A stretch of DNA of 64,000 nucleotides from the NCBI GenBank assembly GCA_964203055.1, contig CAXNKS010000001.1:434001-498000 (forward strand). Direction: 5' to 3'. A program made the translations under genes and the position numbers. The notes below the pieces were generated by a model, which worked only from the letters and a program-made list of their open reading frames with translations, was not told where the DNA came from and searched no databases. The stretch is from Fontibacterium temperatum. GTDB taxonomy: Bacteria; Pseudomonadota; Alphaproteobacteria; Pelagibacterales; Pelagibacteraceae. Below are positions 34,361-43,420 of this stretch, one piece after another. The first letter of the stretch is position 1, and the number at the start of each line of letters is the position of its first letter.

Positions 34361-34442
34361 TATTTTACTTTTTTAATCTATTTATTCTACAATAGTTATT
34401 TTAGATGCTAATAATAAAATTAAATATATAAGCTTTTTTAAA

Positions 34443-35024
34443 ATGAGATCTTTATATAATAAAATTTTATCTATCTGCTCTAAAAAACAATCTGAAAAAT
34501 TTTTATATTTTATAAGTTTTATCGAAAGTAGCGTTTTTCCAATTCCAATTGTTTTTTTGATGATCCCTGTCCAATTAGTAAAAAGACATAGGGCAATGGC
34601 TATCGGTTTTTTTGTAACCGTATTTTCAGTGCTTGGTGGAGCCCTAGGATATTATTTGGGTTATTTTTTTTACGATACGATTGGAGCAAAAGTTATAAGC
34701 TTATATGGATATCAAGAATCCTTTATAGAATTCACAAATTCAATCTCAAAAGAGATGGAGTTTTGGATTGTATTTTTTTATGCGTTCACTCCTTTTCCTT
34801 ACAAACTTTTAACTATTGGCAGTGGTTTTGTTCAATTTAATTTTTGGATATTTATTATTGGCAGCTTCATATCAAGATCGATCCGTTTTTTAGCAATAAG
34901 CTATTTAATATGGAAATATGGAGAAGGTATAAAAAATTTTATAGAAAAGTATTTAAATATCTTATCGATAGTAAGTGTAATCGTATTGTTAATAATTTTT
35001 TTTATAATAAAATATTTATTTTAA
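34443..35024 (+). CDS. YqaA-family (DedA-like) membrane protein, copy 1
   Basis: Polytopic membrane protein of 193 residues. Family features are a re-entrant ESSVFPIPIVFLMIPVQL near residue 28, the GGALGYYLGYFF helix, and FTPFPYKLLTIGSGFVQFNF with ISRSIRFL near 145-170. VTT/SNARE-associated proteins of this kind are linked to membrane-lipid or proton-gradient functions, but YqaA itself is uncharacterised. It shares its layout with the protein at 35347-35967, from which it is separated by tRNA-Leu and a small membrane gene on the other strand. Confidence 0.85.
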   Translation: MRSLYNKILSICSKKQSEKFLYFISFIESSVFPIPIVFLMIPVQLVKRHRAMAIGFFVTVFSVLGGALGYYLGYFFYDTIGAKVISLYGYQESFIEFTNSISKEMEFWIVFFYAFTPFPYKLLTIGSGFVQFNFWIFIIGSFISRSIRFLAISYLIWKYGEGIKNFIEKYLNILSIVSVIVLLIIFFIIKYLF

Positions 35025-35025
35025 T

Positions 35026-35111
35026 TGGTGCGGAAGGAGGGATTTGAACCCTCACACTCTTACGAGCAATAGATTTTGAGTCTATCATGTCTACCGTTCC
35101 ATCACTTCCGC
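35026..35111 (-). tRNA. tRNA-Leu (anticodon CAA)
   Basis: Minus-strand tRNA with a long variable arm typical of Leu. The acceptor is GCGGAAG/CTTCCGC, with discriminator A and encoded CCA. The anticodon stem ATAGA/TCTAT holds loop CTCAAAA, giving CAA (reads TTG). The T arm contains GTTCAAATC. Confidence 0.95.
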
Positions 35112-35122
35112 AAATCTTATTT

Positions 35123-35308
35123 TTATTTCTTATTAATAAAACTAATTTTTATTAAAATCGCAAGAAGCAACCAGATAATAAAAGATTCTCCATGGCTAAT
35201 GCGATAAGATGCTCCAGAAAACTTAGCTATACCAACAACGATATAAAAAACGACTGGCGAAATAACTAAAGATATAGCAAATTGTTTAATATCAAATTTT
35301 AATATCAT
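35123..35308 (-). CDS. Small two-span membrane protein
   Basis: A 61-residue protein with two hydrophobic segments (FAISLVISPVVFYIVVGIA and FIIWLLLAILIKISFI) joined by a polar loop, and a Lys-rich C-terminus on the cytoplasmic side. ATG at 35308. It lies upstream of tRNA-Leu on the same strand and could be co-transcribed with it. No family is recognised. Confidence 0.6.
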   Translation of the reverse strand: MILKFDIKQFAISLVISPVVFYIVVGIAKFSGASYRISHGESFIIWLLLAILIKISFINKK

Positions 35309-35346
35309 TTTTTAATTATATAAATTCAAATATACATGACAAGTTA

Positions 35347-35967
35347 ATGTTAAAAAATCTATTAAATAAACTTATAAGACTAGCGGGACATAAATTGGCT
35401 AGATATTTTTTGGCCGTTTGGTGTTTTTTTGAAAATATATTCTTTCCATTTCCTTCGGACGCTATTGTAATTCCCATGTCTATTTCTAAACCAAAAAGAT
35501 GGTTTGAAACTTTTATGATTGCAAGCGTCGCCGCTTTTTTAGGGTCAATTGTTGCTTATGCTATTGGAAGTTTTATGTTTCATAAATTAGGTGTTCTTAT
35601 ATTTGAACTTTCAGGAATAGATGATCCTAAAAAATTTTTATCGGTATTTTATAAAAAGAGCACAATGATAGCTTTTGTCATTATATTATTTGTCTCAGGA
35701 TTTACTCCTCTTCCTTTTAACTTGCTTGCTATAACAAGTGGTTTTGTTGGTTTTAATTTTTTTTTATTTGCTGCAACTGCTCTTTTTACTAGAAGCAGCA
35801 GATACTTCTTATTAACCTATCTTTTTTCAAAATACGGACCTAAAATTCAAAGACAGATCGACAAAAATTTTGCATCTTTTGTAATGTGGGTAATTGGGAG
35901 CTTTGCTATTGTGATCGCAGGAATGTATTTGTTTTATATTAAATTTCCACAATATTTTGTTGCTTGA
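35347..35967 (+). CDS. YqaA-family (DedA-like) membrane protein, copy 2
   Basis: Polytopic membrane protein of 206 residues with the same signature order as the 34443-35024 protein: FFENIFFPFPSDAIVIPMS, GSIVAYAIGSFMF, FTPLPFNLLAITSGFVGFNF and TRSSRYFLLTYLFSKYG. The stop overlaps a TTG start of dsbB (TTGA), a pairing seen in other alphaproteobacteria. The biochemical function is not established. Two diverged copies so close suggest an old tandem duplication. Confidence 0.87.
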   Translation: MLKNLLNKLIRLAGHKLARYFLAVWCFFENIFFPFPSDAIVIPMSISKPKRWFETFMIASVAAFLGSIVAYAIGSFMFHKLGVLIFELSGIDDPKKFLSVFYKKSTMIAFVIILFVSGFTPLPFNLLAITSGFVGFNFFLFAATALFTRSSRYFLLTYLFSKYGPKIQRQIDKNFASFVMWVIGSFAIVIAGMYLFYIKFPQYFVA

Positions 35968-36449
35968 TAAATAAAATTCATAAATATTTTATATATATTT
36001 TTGTAATCAATCTATTTGTTGTCTCATCAGCATTATTTATAGAGTATATTTTAAAAGTTAAACCTTGCGCTCTTTGTATATATCAACGCTACCCCTATTA
36101 TTTAATTTTATTACTCTCTGCTTTATTTTTTTTAAAAAATAATTGGAAATACTCATTAATGATTTTAATGACTTTAACATCGATAGTAGGTTTTTTTCTT
36201 GCTGGGTACCACGTTGGAATTGAATATGGAGTGATTGACGAGCTATCTAGTTGCAAAACAGAGATCAGTAAAAATATATCTAAAGATATTCTTTTAAAAG
36301 AATTGCAAAGTAAATTAGCCCCATCGTGTAAGCAAGTGGACTTTAAATTATTTGGTATGTCTTTAGCTTTAATTAATATGATTATGTCTTTAATTTTTAC
36401 AATTTTATATTATAAAATGTTCTCATGGATAAAAAAAACAAGCAAATAG
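35964..36449 (+). CDS. dsbB: DsbB-like disulfide bond formation protein
   Basis: Four-helix membrane protein of 161 residues that reoxidises DsbA and passes electrons to ubiquinone. The first redox pair is KPCALCIYQRYPYY near residue 30. The second pair consists of the separated cysteines in SSCKTEI and APSCKQVDF. The start is TTG at 35964, overlapping the previous stop. The 3' end overlaps coq7 by 25 bases. Sitting beside a quinone-synthesis gene is consistent with its quinone dependence. Confidence 0.9.
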   Translation: MINKIHKYFIYIFVINLFVVSSALFIEYILKVKPCALCIYQRYPYYLILLLSALFFLKNNWKYSLMILMTLTSIVGFFLAGYHVGIEYGVIDELSSCKTEISKNISKDILLKELQSKLAPSCKQVDFKLFGMSLALINMIMSLIFTILYYKMFSWIKKTSK

Positions 36450-36964
36450 CTGAGATGATTAGAGTCAATCACGCTGGCGAACGTGGAGCTATAAAAATAT
36501 ATGAAGGGCAATTAAAAGCTCTTCAATTTTTTAATAAAGATCCAGAATTACAAAGTACTCTTAAGGACATGCGTGATCATGAGTTAGAACATTTAAAGTT
36601 TTTTGAAAATCAAATTATTGAAAGGAAAGTTAGACCTACAGCTTTACTTCCTTTGTGGGATGTACTTGGTACAGCTCTTGGTTTTGGTACGGCATTACTT
36701 GGGAAAAAAGCTACAGCTTTATGTACGTCAGCTGTTGAAGAGGTTATTGGTGGTCATTATGGGGAGCAGATAGATATTTTATCTAAAGATTATAAAGAAG
36801 AAAAAGAACTAAAAGAAAAATTTATTAAATTTAGAGAAGAGGAGCTTGAGCATAAAAATACTGCTGAAAGTTTAGGCGCTAACAATGATGGTTTATATTC
36901 TATTTTAGACATCGTAATAAAAAATACTTCTAAATTAGCTATAGCTATTTCAAAAAAATATTAG
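36425..36964 (+). CDS. coq7: Demethoxyubiquinone hydroxylase Coq7
   Basis: Di-iron monooxygenase that performs the penultimate step of ubiquinone synthesis. It is 179 residues. Iron-ligand motifs are RVNHAGERGAIKIYEGQ, RDHELEHLKFFE, SAVEEVIGGHYGEQI and EEELEHKN. ATG at 36425 lies inside the end of dsbB in another frame, so translation is probably coupled. It converges on the HNH gene with a 4-base overlap. Confidence 0.95.
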   Translation: MDKKNKQIAEMIRVNHAGERGAIKIYEGQLKALQFFNKDPELQSTLKDMRDHELEHLKFFENQIIERKVRPTALLPLWDVLGTALGFGTALLGKKATALCTSAVEEVIGGHYGEQIDILSKDYKEEKELKEKFIKFREEELEHKNTAESLGANNDGLYSILDIVIKNTSKLAIAISKKY

Positions 36965-37530
36965 CTTTCAAGCTTAACGTCCCAATATAAATAATCTAAC
37001 CAGCTCTGATGTAAAAAATTTGGTGGAAAAAATTTTCCATTATCATGTAACTCTTCCACTGTTGGTCGAGATGGTTTTGTTTTTGGAATCATCCCACTGA
37101 CCTGGGGAAGTTTGCCGCCTTTTCTTACGTTACATGTGCAGCAAGCAGACACCACATTCTCCCAACAAGTAATCCCCCCTCTAGATCTTGGAATTACATG
37201 ATCAAAAGTTAAATTTTTATTATCCCCACAATACTGACAAGAAAATCTATCTCTTAAAAAAACATTAAATCTTGTAAAATTAGGAAACTCCGAAGGTTTT
37301 ATGTATTTCTTTAATGATATTACACTTGGTAATTTCATAGAAAAAGAAGGACTTCTAATTTCCCGATCATATTCTGAAACTATTGTCACTCTATCTAAAA
37401 AAACATCACGGACAACATCTTGCCAACACCATAAGGATAAAGGGTAATAACTCAAAGGTCTATAGTCGGCGTTCAATACAAGAGCTGGACACTTATCCAA
37501 AGGGACTGAATTAGATTCTGTAATAATCAT
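36961..37530 (-). CDS. HNH endonuclease family protein
   Basis: Protein of 189 residues with an N-terminal region of the alphaproteobacterial HNH group (PALVLNADYRPLSYYPLSLWCWQ). Its C-terminal HNH nuclease domain has CQYCGDNKNLTFDHVIPRSRGG, then NVVSACCTCNVRKG, with two CxxC zinc pairs around the catalytic DHVIPR. It is not part of a recognisable restriction or mobile-element context. The physiological role of this widely conserved group is not known. Confidence 0.88.
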   Translation of the reverse strand: MIITESNSVPLDKCPALVLNADYRPLSYYPLSLWCWQDVVRDVFLDRVTIVSEYDREIRSPSFSMKLPSVISLKKYIKPSEFPNFTRFNVFLRDRFSCQYCGDNKNLTFDHVIPRSRGGITCWENVVSACCTCNVRKGGKLPQVSGMIPKTKPSRPTVEELHDNGKFFPPNFLHQSWLDYLYWDVKLES

Positions 37531-37575
37531 TTAATATATAATTAATATATCAATTTTATTTGTAATCAAAAACAT

Positions 37576-38241
37576 TTATTTTTTATTGATGTTAATAAAT
37601 TCTAGACCTAAACTTAATCCTTCGACTGGAATAGAATGGCCACAACCTTTAAAAATTTTAGTTTTTAAATTAAATTTATTTTGCAGTAAAAAATTTTTTG
37701 CCTCCATCATTTCTTCTAACGGAACAACACTGTCATCATCTCCGTGCATTAAAAAAATCGGAGGTTTAGATTTAATATTCTGCTCTAAAAGAACGGGATC
37801 ATAAATCTTTCCTGAATAACCAACTACTCCTGCAACTTTATTAGAATTTGTTAGCGCATAATGTAATGACATCATCGTTCCTTGACTAAAGCCTACTAAA
37901 AACAACTTTGAATAGTCTAAATTTAATTCTTTGAGTTTCGCATTAATAAAATCTGTTAATTTTAATATTGAGTTTTGTAGTTCTAAATTAATTTTTTTAA
38001 CGTCATGACTCATTAGATCAAACCATTCAAATCCTCCCGGGTTTACTGAGCAAATATTTGGTGCATTAGGTGAGGTAAAATAAAAATCTGGCAAAAATCT
38101 TTGCCAATAATTTCCAATATTAATTAAATCTTTTCCATCCGCACCATATCCATGACAAAACACTGTTAAATAATTTGCCTTGGTAGCAGTTTGTGGCAAA
38201 GAAGTTGCCTTTAAAAATATATTTTCTTCAATTAATTTCAT
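37576..38241 (-). CDS. Carboxylesterase/phospholipase family alpha/beta hydrolase
   Basis: Serine hydrolase of 221 residues of the YpfH/acyl-protein thioesterase group. Signs are an early FCHGYGADGKDLIN near residue 28, the nucleophile elbow GFSQGTMM with serine near 118, and the late DDDSVVP and GCGHSIP motifs that supply Asp and His. Family members hydrolyse short esters or lysophospholipids; the natural substrate is unknown. Confidence 0.88.
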   Translation of the reverse strand: MKLIEENIFLKATSLPQTATKANYLTVFCHGYGADGKDLINIGNYWQRFLPDFYFTSPNAPNICSVNPGGFEWFDLMSHDVKKINLELQNSILKLTDFINAKLKELNLDYSKLFLVGFSQGTMMSLHYALTNSNKVAGVVGYSGKIYDPVLLEQNIKSKPPIFLMHGDDDSVVPLEEMMEAKNFLLQNKFNLKTKIFKGCGHSIPVEGLSLGLEFININKK

Positions 38242-38291
38242 TAATATTTTATTTTATATAATTTATATTATTTTATGATAATTATTTCTTA

Positions 38292-38492
38292 ATGTCAGAT
38301 TTAAGTCGTATTATTGCAATAGTTGCATTGATTGTTGTTACCGTAATTCTTATACGTGGATTAAAATCATTTTTCCTTGGCAGCAATATTGATGACAAAA
38401 GAAAAGGAAACAAGCTAATGCAGTTAAGAGTTGTTGCTCAATTTGTCGCTATAGTTATTTTAATGACTCTATTTTATTTTCATAAAAAATAG
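38292..38492 (+). CDS. HIG1-like twin-transmembrane small protein
   Basis: Protein of 66 residues with two transmembrane helices (RIIAIVALIVVTVILIRGL and LRVVAQFVAIVILMTLFYF) joined by a charged loop containing DDKRKGNKLMQLR. This matches the alphaproteobacterial twin-transmembrane group with a HIG1-like domain, relatives of which assist cytochrome oxidase assembly in mitochondria. The bacterial role is not proven. It is divergent from the esterase gene and convergent with the thioredoxin-like gene. Confidence 0.8.
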   Translation: MSDLSRIIAIVALIVVTVILIRGLKSFFLGSNIDDKRKGNKLMQLRVVAQFVAIVILMTLFYFHKK

Positions 38493-38494
38493 AT

Positions 38495-39040
38495 TTAAAG
38501 ATTCCTTAACCAACTAATAAATTTTTCATCAGCAAAATCGATAGATCCTATAACTCTTGCTATTTCTTTCCCATTGCGGTTCACAATTAGAGTTGTTGGC
38601 AAGCCTCTTAATCCAATTTTGTTAGCCAAAACGTACTCTGGATCATAATAAGTAGAAAAATTCTTAATTTTTAAATCAGTAAAAAATTTATCAGTTTTTT
38701 TCTTATTTATTTTTTCAAGATCAATTGCAAATATTTTAACTTTATCTTTGCCCATAACATCAACTAATTTATCAATAGAGGGCATTTCTTCTTTGCAAGG
38801 TACGCACCAGGTAGACCAAAAATTAATTAAATTTATTTGATGATCAAATTTATTAAATTTTAATTTTTTACCAGAGAAATCTAGAAATTCTTCACCAATA
38901 ATTTCTTTTGGAACCTCATGCACAACTATGTTCTTGAAGGGAAGATCTTTAATGGGTTGTGATAAAGAGTGATTAGTAATAAATAATAATAAACTAGTTA
39001 AATAAACTAAATATTTAAAAGAATTACGTAAAAAAAACAT
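38495..39040 (-). CDS. TlpA/ResA-type thioredoxin-like protein
   Basis: Exported or membrane-anchored thiol-disulfide reductase of 181 residues. An N-terminal hydrophobic segment (about 8-28) is followed by a thioredoxin fold with active site WSTWCVPCKEEMPSI and the cis-proline loop GLRGLPTTLIVNRNG. TlpA-type proteins keep periplasmic cysteines reduced, notably for cytochrome c or oxidase maturation. It is divergent from argH with only 27 bases between. Confidence 0.9.
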   Translation of the reverse strand: MFFLRNSFKYLVYLTSLLLFITNHSLSQPIKDLPFKNIVVHEVPKEIIGEEFLDFSGKKLKFNKFDHQINLINFWSTWCVPCKEEMPSIDKLVDVMGKDKVKIFAIDLEKINKKKTDKFFTDLKIKNFSTYYDPEYVLANKIGLRGLPTTLIVNRNGKEIARVIGSIDFADEKFISWLRNL

Positions 39041-39067
39041 AGTTTAGTTTTATATATTATTAAAAAT

Positions 39068-40456
39068 ATGACTAAAGAAAATAAAAATAAAGTGTGGGGT
39101 ACAAGAGTTAAAAAACCTACATCAAAACTTTTACAATCAATTAATTCTTCGATTGATATAGATAAAAGACTATTCAATGAAGATATTGATGCATCTATTG
39201 CTCATTGTGAAATGCTATCAAAACAGAAAATTATTAAAAGTGAAACTGCTAAAAAAATCATTTTTGGATTAAAAAAGATTAAAATAGAAATACAAAATAA
39301 TAAATTTGAATTTAAAAAAGAGCATGAAGATATTCACCTAAATATCGAAAAAAGATTATTTGAAATTATAGGAGATCACGCTGGATTTCTTCATACAGCA
39401 AGATCAAGAAATGATCAGGTGGTAACAGATTTTAAACTTTGGGTAAAAAAATCTACAAACATTATTGATAAAAATTTAACTCTACTCATCAAAAGTTTTT
39501 TAAATAAAGCTAAAAAAAATATTGATGTAATCATGCCTGGATTTACGCACCTTAAAAATGCACAGCCGGTGCTGTTTTCTCATTATTTATTGGCGTATGT
39601 AGAAATGTTCAAAAGAGATAAAAAAAGAATTAAAAATTTCTTAGAAAATATTAATGAAAACCCATTAGGATCTGCAGCTCTTGCTGGGACTTCATATAAT
39701 ATTGATAGAAATTTTACTTCAAAAAAACTTGGATTTAAAAAACCTACTGACAACTCTATTGATTCTGTTTCAGATAGAGATTTTGCTATTGAATTCTTAT
39801 TTATAGCCTCTTTGTGCTCAATGCATCTTTCAAGACTAGCTGAAGAAATTATTATTTGGAATTCAGATCTTGTAAATTTAATCACTCTTGAAGACAGTTT
39901 GTTAACGGGATCTTCAATCATGCCTCAAAAAAAGAATCCAGATTCTGCAGAATTAATTAGAGGCAAAACTGGAAGAATATTTGGACAACTATCTTCGATG
40001 TTGACTACTATGAAAGGCTTACCCCTTGCCTACTTTAAAGACATGCAAGAAGATAAAGAAAGTGTATTTGACTCATACGATACTCTTTTATTAAATATTC
40101 AGCTTGCTGCCGAATTGGTAGAAGGGATGAAGCCAAATAAAGCTAAAATGCTTGCCGCTGCAAAATTAGGTTTTACTACCGCAACAGACTTTGCTGACTA
40201 TTTAGTTAAAAAAGGAATGTCTTTTAGAGATGCTCATAAAAAATCTGCAACTCTTGTAAATATTGCTGAAAAAAATAATCAAACACTTGATGAGTTAGAT
40301 TTTTTAACGATAAAAAAAGTTGAAAAAAGCGTAGAAAGAGATGTTCTAAAAATGTTTGATCTAAAGAATTCGGTGAATTCAAAAAAATCTTATGGCGGAA
40401 CATCACCGTTTAATGTTAATAAAATGATAAAAAAATATCAAAAAGAGTTTAAATGA
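39068..40456 (+). CDS. argH: Argininosuccinate lyase
   Basis: Last step of arginine synthesis: cleaves argininosuccinate into arginine and fumarate. It is 462 residues, a usual length. Motifs include KEHEDIHLNIEKRL and HTARSRNDQV near residue 115, and the fumarase/lyase signature GSSIMPQKKNPDSAELIRG near 280. The stop TGA overlaps the ATG of lptM. It heads the argH-lptM-lysA-plsC operon. Confidence 0.97.
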   Translation: MTKENKNKVWGTRVKKPTSKLLQSINSSIDIDKRLFNEDIDASIAHCEMLSKQKIIKSETAKKIIFGLKKIKIEIQNNKFEFKKEHEDIHLNIEKRLFEIIGDHAGFLHTARSRNDQVVTDFKLWVKKSTNIIDKNLTLLIKSFLNKAKKNIDVIMPGFTHLKNAQPVLFSHYLLAYVEMFKRDKKRIKNFLENINENPLGSAALAGTSYNIDRNFTSKKLGFKKPTDNSIDSVSDRDFAIEFLFIASLCSMHLSRLAEEIIIWNSDLVNLITLEDSLLTGSSIMPQKKNPDSAELIRGKTGRIFGQLSSMLTTMKGLPLAYFKDMQEDKESVFDSYDTLLLNIQLAAELVEGMKPNKAKMLAAAKLGFTTATDFADYLVKKGMSFRDAHKKSATLVNIAEKNNQTLDELDFLTIKKVEKSVERDVLKMFDLKNSVNSKKSYGGTSPFNVNKMIKKYQKEFK

Positions 40457-40593
40457 TTAGAATTTTATTAGTATTATCAATATTATTTTTAACAACTTCT
40501 TGCGGTGTAAAGAATAATCCTGTTTACCAATCTTTGAATAATAATTTTGAAAAACAATCTTTAGAAACTAAAATTGATATCAAAATCATTTAA
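40453..40593 (+). CDS. lptM: Small lipoprotein, likely LptM (YifL-like)
   Basis: A 46-residue ORF with a lipoprotein signal peptide and lipobox LTTSC, cysteine 17, followed by GVKNNPVYQSL. It overlaps argH by ATGA and lysA by one base (TAATG). A tiny lipoprotein upstream of lysA or dapF is the LptM position in many proteobacteria, where it aids maturation of the LPS translocon LptD. The identification is by lipobox and position, since the mature part is very short. Confidence 0.75.
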   Translation: MIRILLVLSILFLTTSCGVKNNPVYQSLNNNFEKQSLETKIDIKII

Positions 40594-41828
40594 TGAATTT
40601 TCTAAAATTCAAAAATAAAAAATTATTTTTTGAAAATATTGCTATATCAAAAGTAGCAACAAGAATTAAAACTCCATTTTATCTTTATTCTTTAGGACAG
40701 CTAAGATTTAATTTTAATAATTTTAAAAAATCTTTTAAAAAAATCAATCCAATTATCTGCTTTTCTGTAAAATCAAATTCAAATTTAAAACTTATTTCTG
40801 AATTAAAAAAACTTGGCTCTGGAGCAGATGTTGTTTCAATTGGTGAATTAAAAATTGCTCTTAAGGCAGGAATTTCTCCAAAAAAAATAGTTTTTTCTGG
40901 TGTTGGTAAGACAGAAGAAGAATTAGATTTTGCAATTAAAAAAGGAATTCTCTTAATCAATGCAGAGTCGGAAGCTGAGATAAGAGCTATTAATAAAATT
41001 GCCAAAAAAAATAATAAAATTGTCTCTGTAGGAATCAGAATTAATCCAAATATCTCAGCTAAAACTAATAAAAAAATATCTACAGGGAAAAAAGATAATA
41101 AGTTTGGTGTTTCAATGAACGCTTGTTTGGAAATATTTAGCAACCAATATAATTATGAATATTTAAGATTTGAGGCAATTAGTGTTCATATAGGTTCTCA
41201 AATTATGGACATTACCCCTTTCAAAAAAGTTTTAAATGCACTCTCAAACTTTAATAAAAAAATTAATCTAATTGGAATAAATCTAAAATATATCGATCTG
41301 GGTGGTGGAACTGGTATCCCGTATTCAAGTAGCGAGAAAAACTTTAATCTACAACAATACTCAAATCTTGTTCTTAAATTTAAAAAAATAAATAATGTAG
41401 AAATTATATTTGAGCCAGGAAGATCTATTTGTGGCAATACTGGAGTATTAGTATCAAAGATTATTTACCTAAAAGATGCGCCGGTGAAAAAATTTATAAT
41501 TATAGATGCCGCAATGAATGATCTAATCAGACCAGCTTTATATGGGGCAAAACATCAAATTTATCCCTTGTTAAAAAATAGCTCTACTATCAAGAAAAAT
41601 ACTGAATTTGTTGGTCCAGTATGCGAAAGTTCAGATACATTTATTTCTTACAACAAATATCAAAAACTTAATGAGGGGGATTACGTTTGTATTGATAATA
41701 TTGGAGCGTATGGAAGATCTCTAGCTTCAAACTATAATACCAGACCTTATTCTGCAGAAATTTTAATTAATAAAAATACATATCAAGTAATAAAACAAAG
41801 ACAAAAATTGGAATCTTTGATTAATTAA
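40593..41828 (+). CDS. lysA: Diaminopimelate decarboxylase
   Basis: PLP enzyme that makes lysine from meso-diaminopimelate. It is 411 residues. The PLP lysine motif is CFSVKSNSNLKLI near residue 57. Further motifs are GADVVSIGELKIALKAG, DLGGGTGIPY, FEPGRSICGNTG and VGPVCESSDTF. It completes the lysine route begun by dapD and dapE elsewhere in the window. It starts one base inside the lptM stop and is followed directly by plsC. Confidence 0.97.
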   Translation: MNFLKFKNKKLFFENIAISKVATRIKTPFYLYSLGQLRFNFNNFKKSFKKINPIICFSVKSNSNLKLISELKKLGSGADVVSIGELKIALKAGISPKKIVFSGVGKTEEELDFAIKKGILLINAESEAEIRAINKIAKKNNKIVSVGIRINPNISAKTNKKISTGKKDNKFGVSMNACLEIFSNQYNYEYLRFEAISVHIGSQIMDITPFKKVLNALSNFNKKINLIGINLKYIDLGGGTGIPYSSSEKNFNLQQYSNLVLKFKKINNVEIIFEPGRSICGNTGVLVSKIIYLKDAPVKKFIIIDAAMNDLIRPALYGAKHQIYPLLKNSSTIKKNTEFVGPVCESSDTFISYNKYQKLNEGDYVCIDNIGAYGRSLASNYNTRPYSAEILINKNTYQVIKQRQKLESLIN

Positions 41829-42518
41829 ATGCATTTTTTAAGATCTCTGGTATTTAATTTTGCAACTTACTGCGGCTCTTTTTTCTCAACATTATTAGCT
41901 TTGCCAACTCTGATAATGCCAAAAAAAGCAATGCAATGGTTAGCTCGCATGTTGGGTTTTTATATTATTTTTTGTGTGAGATTTATTATTAATACAAAAA
42001 TAATATTTAAAGGATTAGAGAATATACCAAAAAATAGAAAATTTTTTGTAGCTTCTGCACATCAATCAATTTGTGAAACTTTTGTTTTTAATGCAATCCT
42101 TAATGCTCCTATTTTTATTGTTAAGGCTGAATTATTTAAAATTCCATTTTATGGATGGTGTATAAAAAAATTAGGATTTATAGGAACTCATAGAGAAAAA
42201 GTTACTAAAGATCACCTTATTTTTTTAGAGAAAACCGCTGAAGCCATTAACAAAGAAACATCTCCTTTAATTATTTTTCCACAAGGAACGAGAGTTAAGA
42301 ATAATGAAAGAGTTCCTCTAAAAAGAGGAGTTTCAAGAATTTATGAAAAAGCAAACGTTGCCTGCATACCTGTTAAATTAAATACTGGTGATGTGTGGCC
42401 TAGAGATAGTTTTTTTAGATTTCCTGGAGAAATCTACATTGAATTTAAAAAACCAATTGAGCCAGGTTTAAACATGAATGATTTCATGAATAAACTTGAA
42501 AAAGAAATTTATGATTAA
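41829..42518 (+). CDS. plsC: 1-acyl-sn-glycerol-3-phosphate acyltransferase
   Basis: Makes phosphatidic acid, the precursor of all phospholipids. It is 229 residues. It has two N-terminal hydrophobic stretches, motif I with AHQSICETF (HX4E variant) near residue 77, and motif III IFPQGTRVKN near 153. It directly follows lysA. Compared with the olsA copy at 4337-5098 it has a membrane N-terminus and different motifs, so the two serve different lipids. Its 3' end overlaps tyrA by 4 bases. Confidence 0.92.
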   Translation: MHFLRSLVFNFATYCGSFFSTLLALPTLIMPKKAMQWLARMLGFYIIFCVRFIINTKIIFKGLENIPKNRKFFVASAHQSICETFVFNAILNAPIFIVKAELFKIPFYGWCIKKLGFIGTHREKVTKDHLIFLEKTAEAINKETSPLIIFPQGTRVKNNERVPLKRGVSRIYEKANVACIPVKLNTGDVWPRDSFFRFPGEIYIEFKKPIEPGLNMNDFMNKLEKEIYD

Positions 42519-43420
42519 TTCTTCCTACCAAAATTAGGACTATCAATATCCTGACCGGCTTTAACGATTGCCTGTCTAATTTTTCTAGTTTTAGAAAAAA
42601 GTTTAAATAATTTACCTGCATCTTTTTTTATAATTGCACGTTTTAAATTATTTAAATCTAAATTAAATTTTTCCAGCATATGAAGAATCTGTTTTCGATT
42701 ATTAAGAGCAATATCTCTCCACATAGTAGGGTCTGAAGATGCAATTCTAGTAAAGTCTCTAAATCCGCTGGCGCTATATTTAATCACTTCTGATTTTGTA
42801 TCTTTCTCAAGATTAGCAGCGGTTCCTACAATATTATAAGCTATTAAATGAGGAATATGACTCGTGATTGCCATAACTTTATCGTGATGTTCAGGTGACA
42901 TATGCTGAACTTTGCTACCAATTTTTTTCCAAAAATTATTTAATTTTTTTAAAGAGGTGGGATTTTTTTTATTTATCGGAGTTATGATGCACCATCTATT
43001 TTTAAATAAATCAGCAAAACCAGCTTCTGGACCACTTTGTTCTGTGCCAGCGACGGGATGAGCGGGAATCCATATAGTATTTTTATTAATTAATTTATTA
43101 ACCGTATTAGTTACGAAAATTTTTGCCGAACCAACATCAGTTAAAATACAAGTATTTTTTAAGTTATTTTTAATAACAGAGACTATGTTCTTATAAGTTC
43201 CTAGTGGAGTACAAATAATTACTAAATCAGAATCTTGAACGCTTTTCTTTAGATTTGGCTCTATATGATTAGTTATCTTTAGTTTTACGATTTTTTTTAA
43301 AACTATTTTAGACTTATCGTGAGCAACTAAATTTTTGCATAAATGTTTTTTTTTAATTGCTCTTGCAATCGAAGATCCTATTAAGCCTAATCCTATTATT
43401 GTTATTTTGTTAAACATCAA
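42515..43420 (-). CDS. tyrA: Prephenate/arogenate dehydrogenase
   Basis: NAD(P)-dependent enzyme of tyrosine synthesis, 301 residues. The N-terminal Rossmann motif is ITIIGLGLIGSSIARAI. Other family motifs are CTPLGTYKN, LTDVGSAK, HPVAGTEQSGP and SPEHHDKVMAITSHIPHLIAY. Prephenate versus arogenate preference cannot be read out. It overlaps hisC by 11 bases, the usual hisC-tyrA pairing in alphaproteobacteria. Its product arm balances pheA at 23.4-24.2 kb. Confidence 0.95.
   Translation of the reverse strand: MMFNKITIIGLGLIGSSIARAIKKKHLCKNLVAHDKSKIVLKKIVKLKITNHIEPNLKKSVQDSDLVIICTPLGTYKNIVSVIKNNLKNTCILTDVGSAKIFVTNTVNKLINKNTIWIPAHPVAGTEQSGPEAGFADLFKNRWCIITPINKKNPTSLKKLNNFWKKIGSKVQHMSPEHHDKVMAITSHIPHLIAYNIVGTAANLEKDTKSEVIKYSASGFRDFTRIASSDPTMWRDIALNNRKQILHMLEKFNLDLNNLKRAIIKKDAGKLFKLFSKTRKIRQAIVKAGQDIDSPNFGRKN

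Noticed and set aside
9671..35111. The three tRNA genes as integration sites of genomic islands
   Set aside because: No direct repeat of a tRNA 3' end, no integrase and no shift in gene content next to any of them.
36961..37530. HNH protein as a mobile-element or restriction nuclease
   Set aside because: No methyltransferase, intron, integrase or repeats nearby. It matches the stable chromosomal HNH group of alphaproteobacteria.
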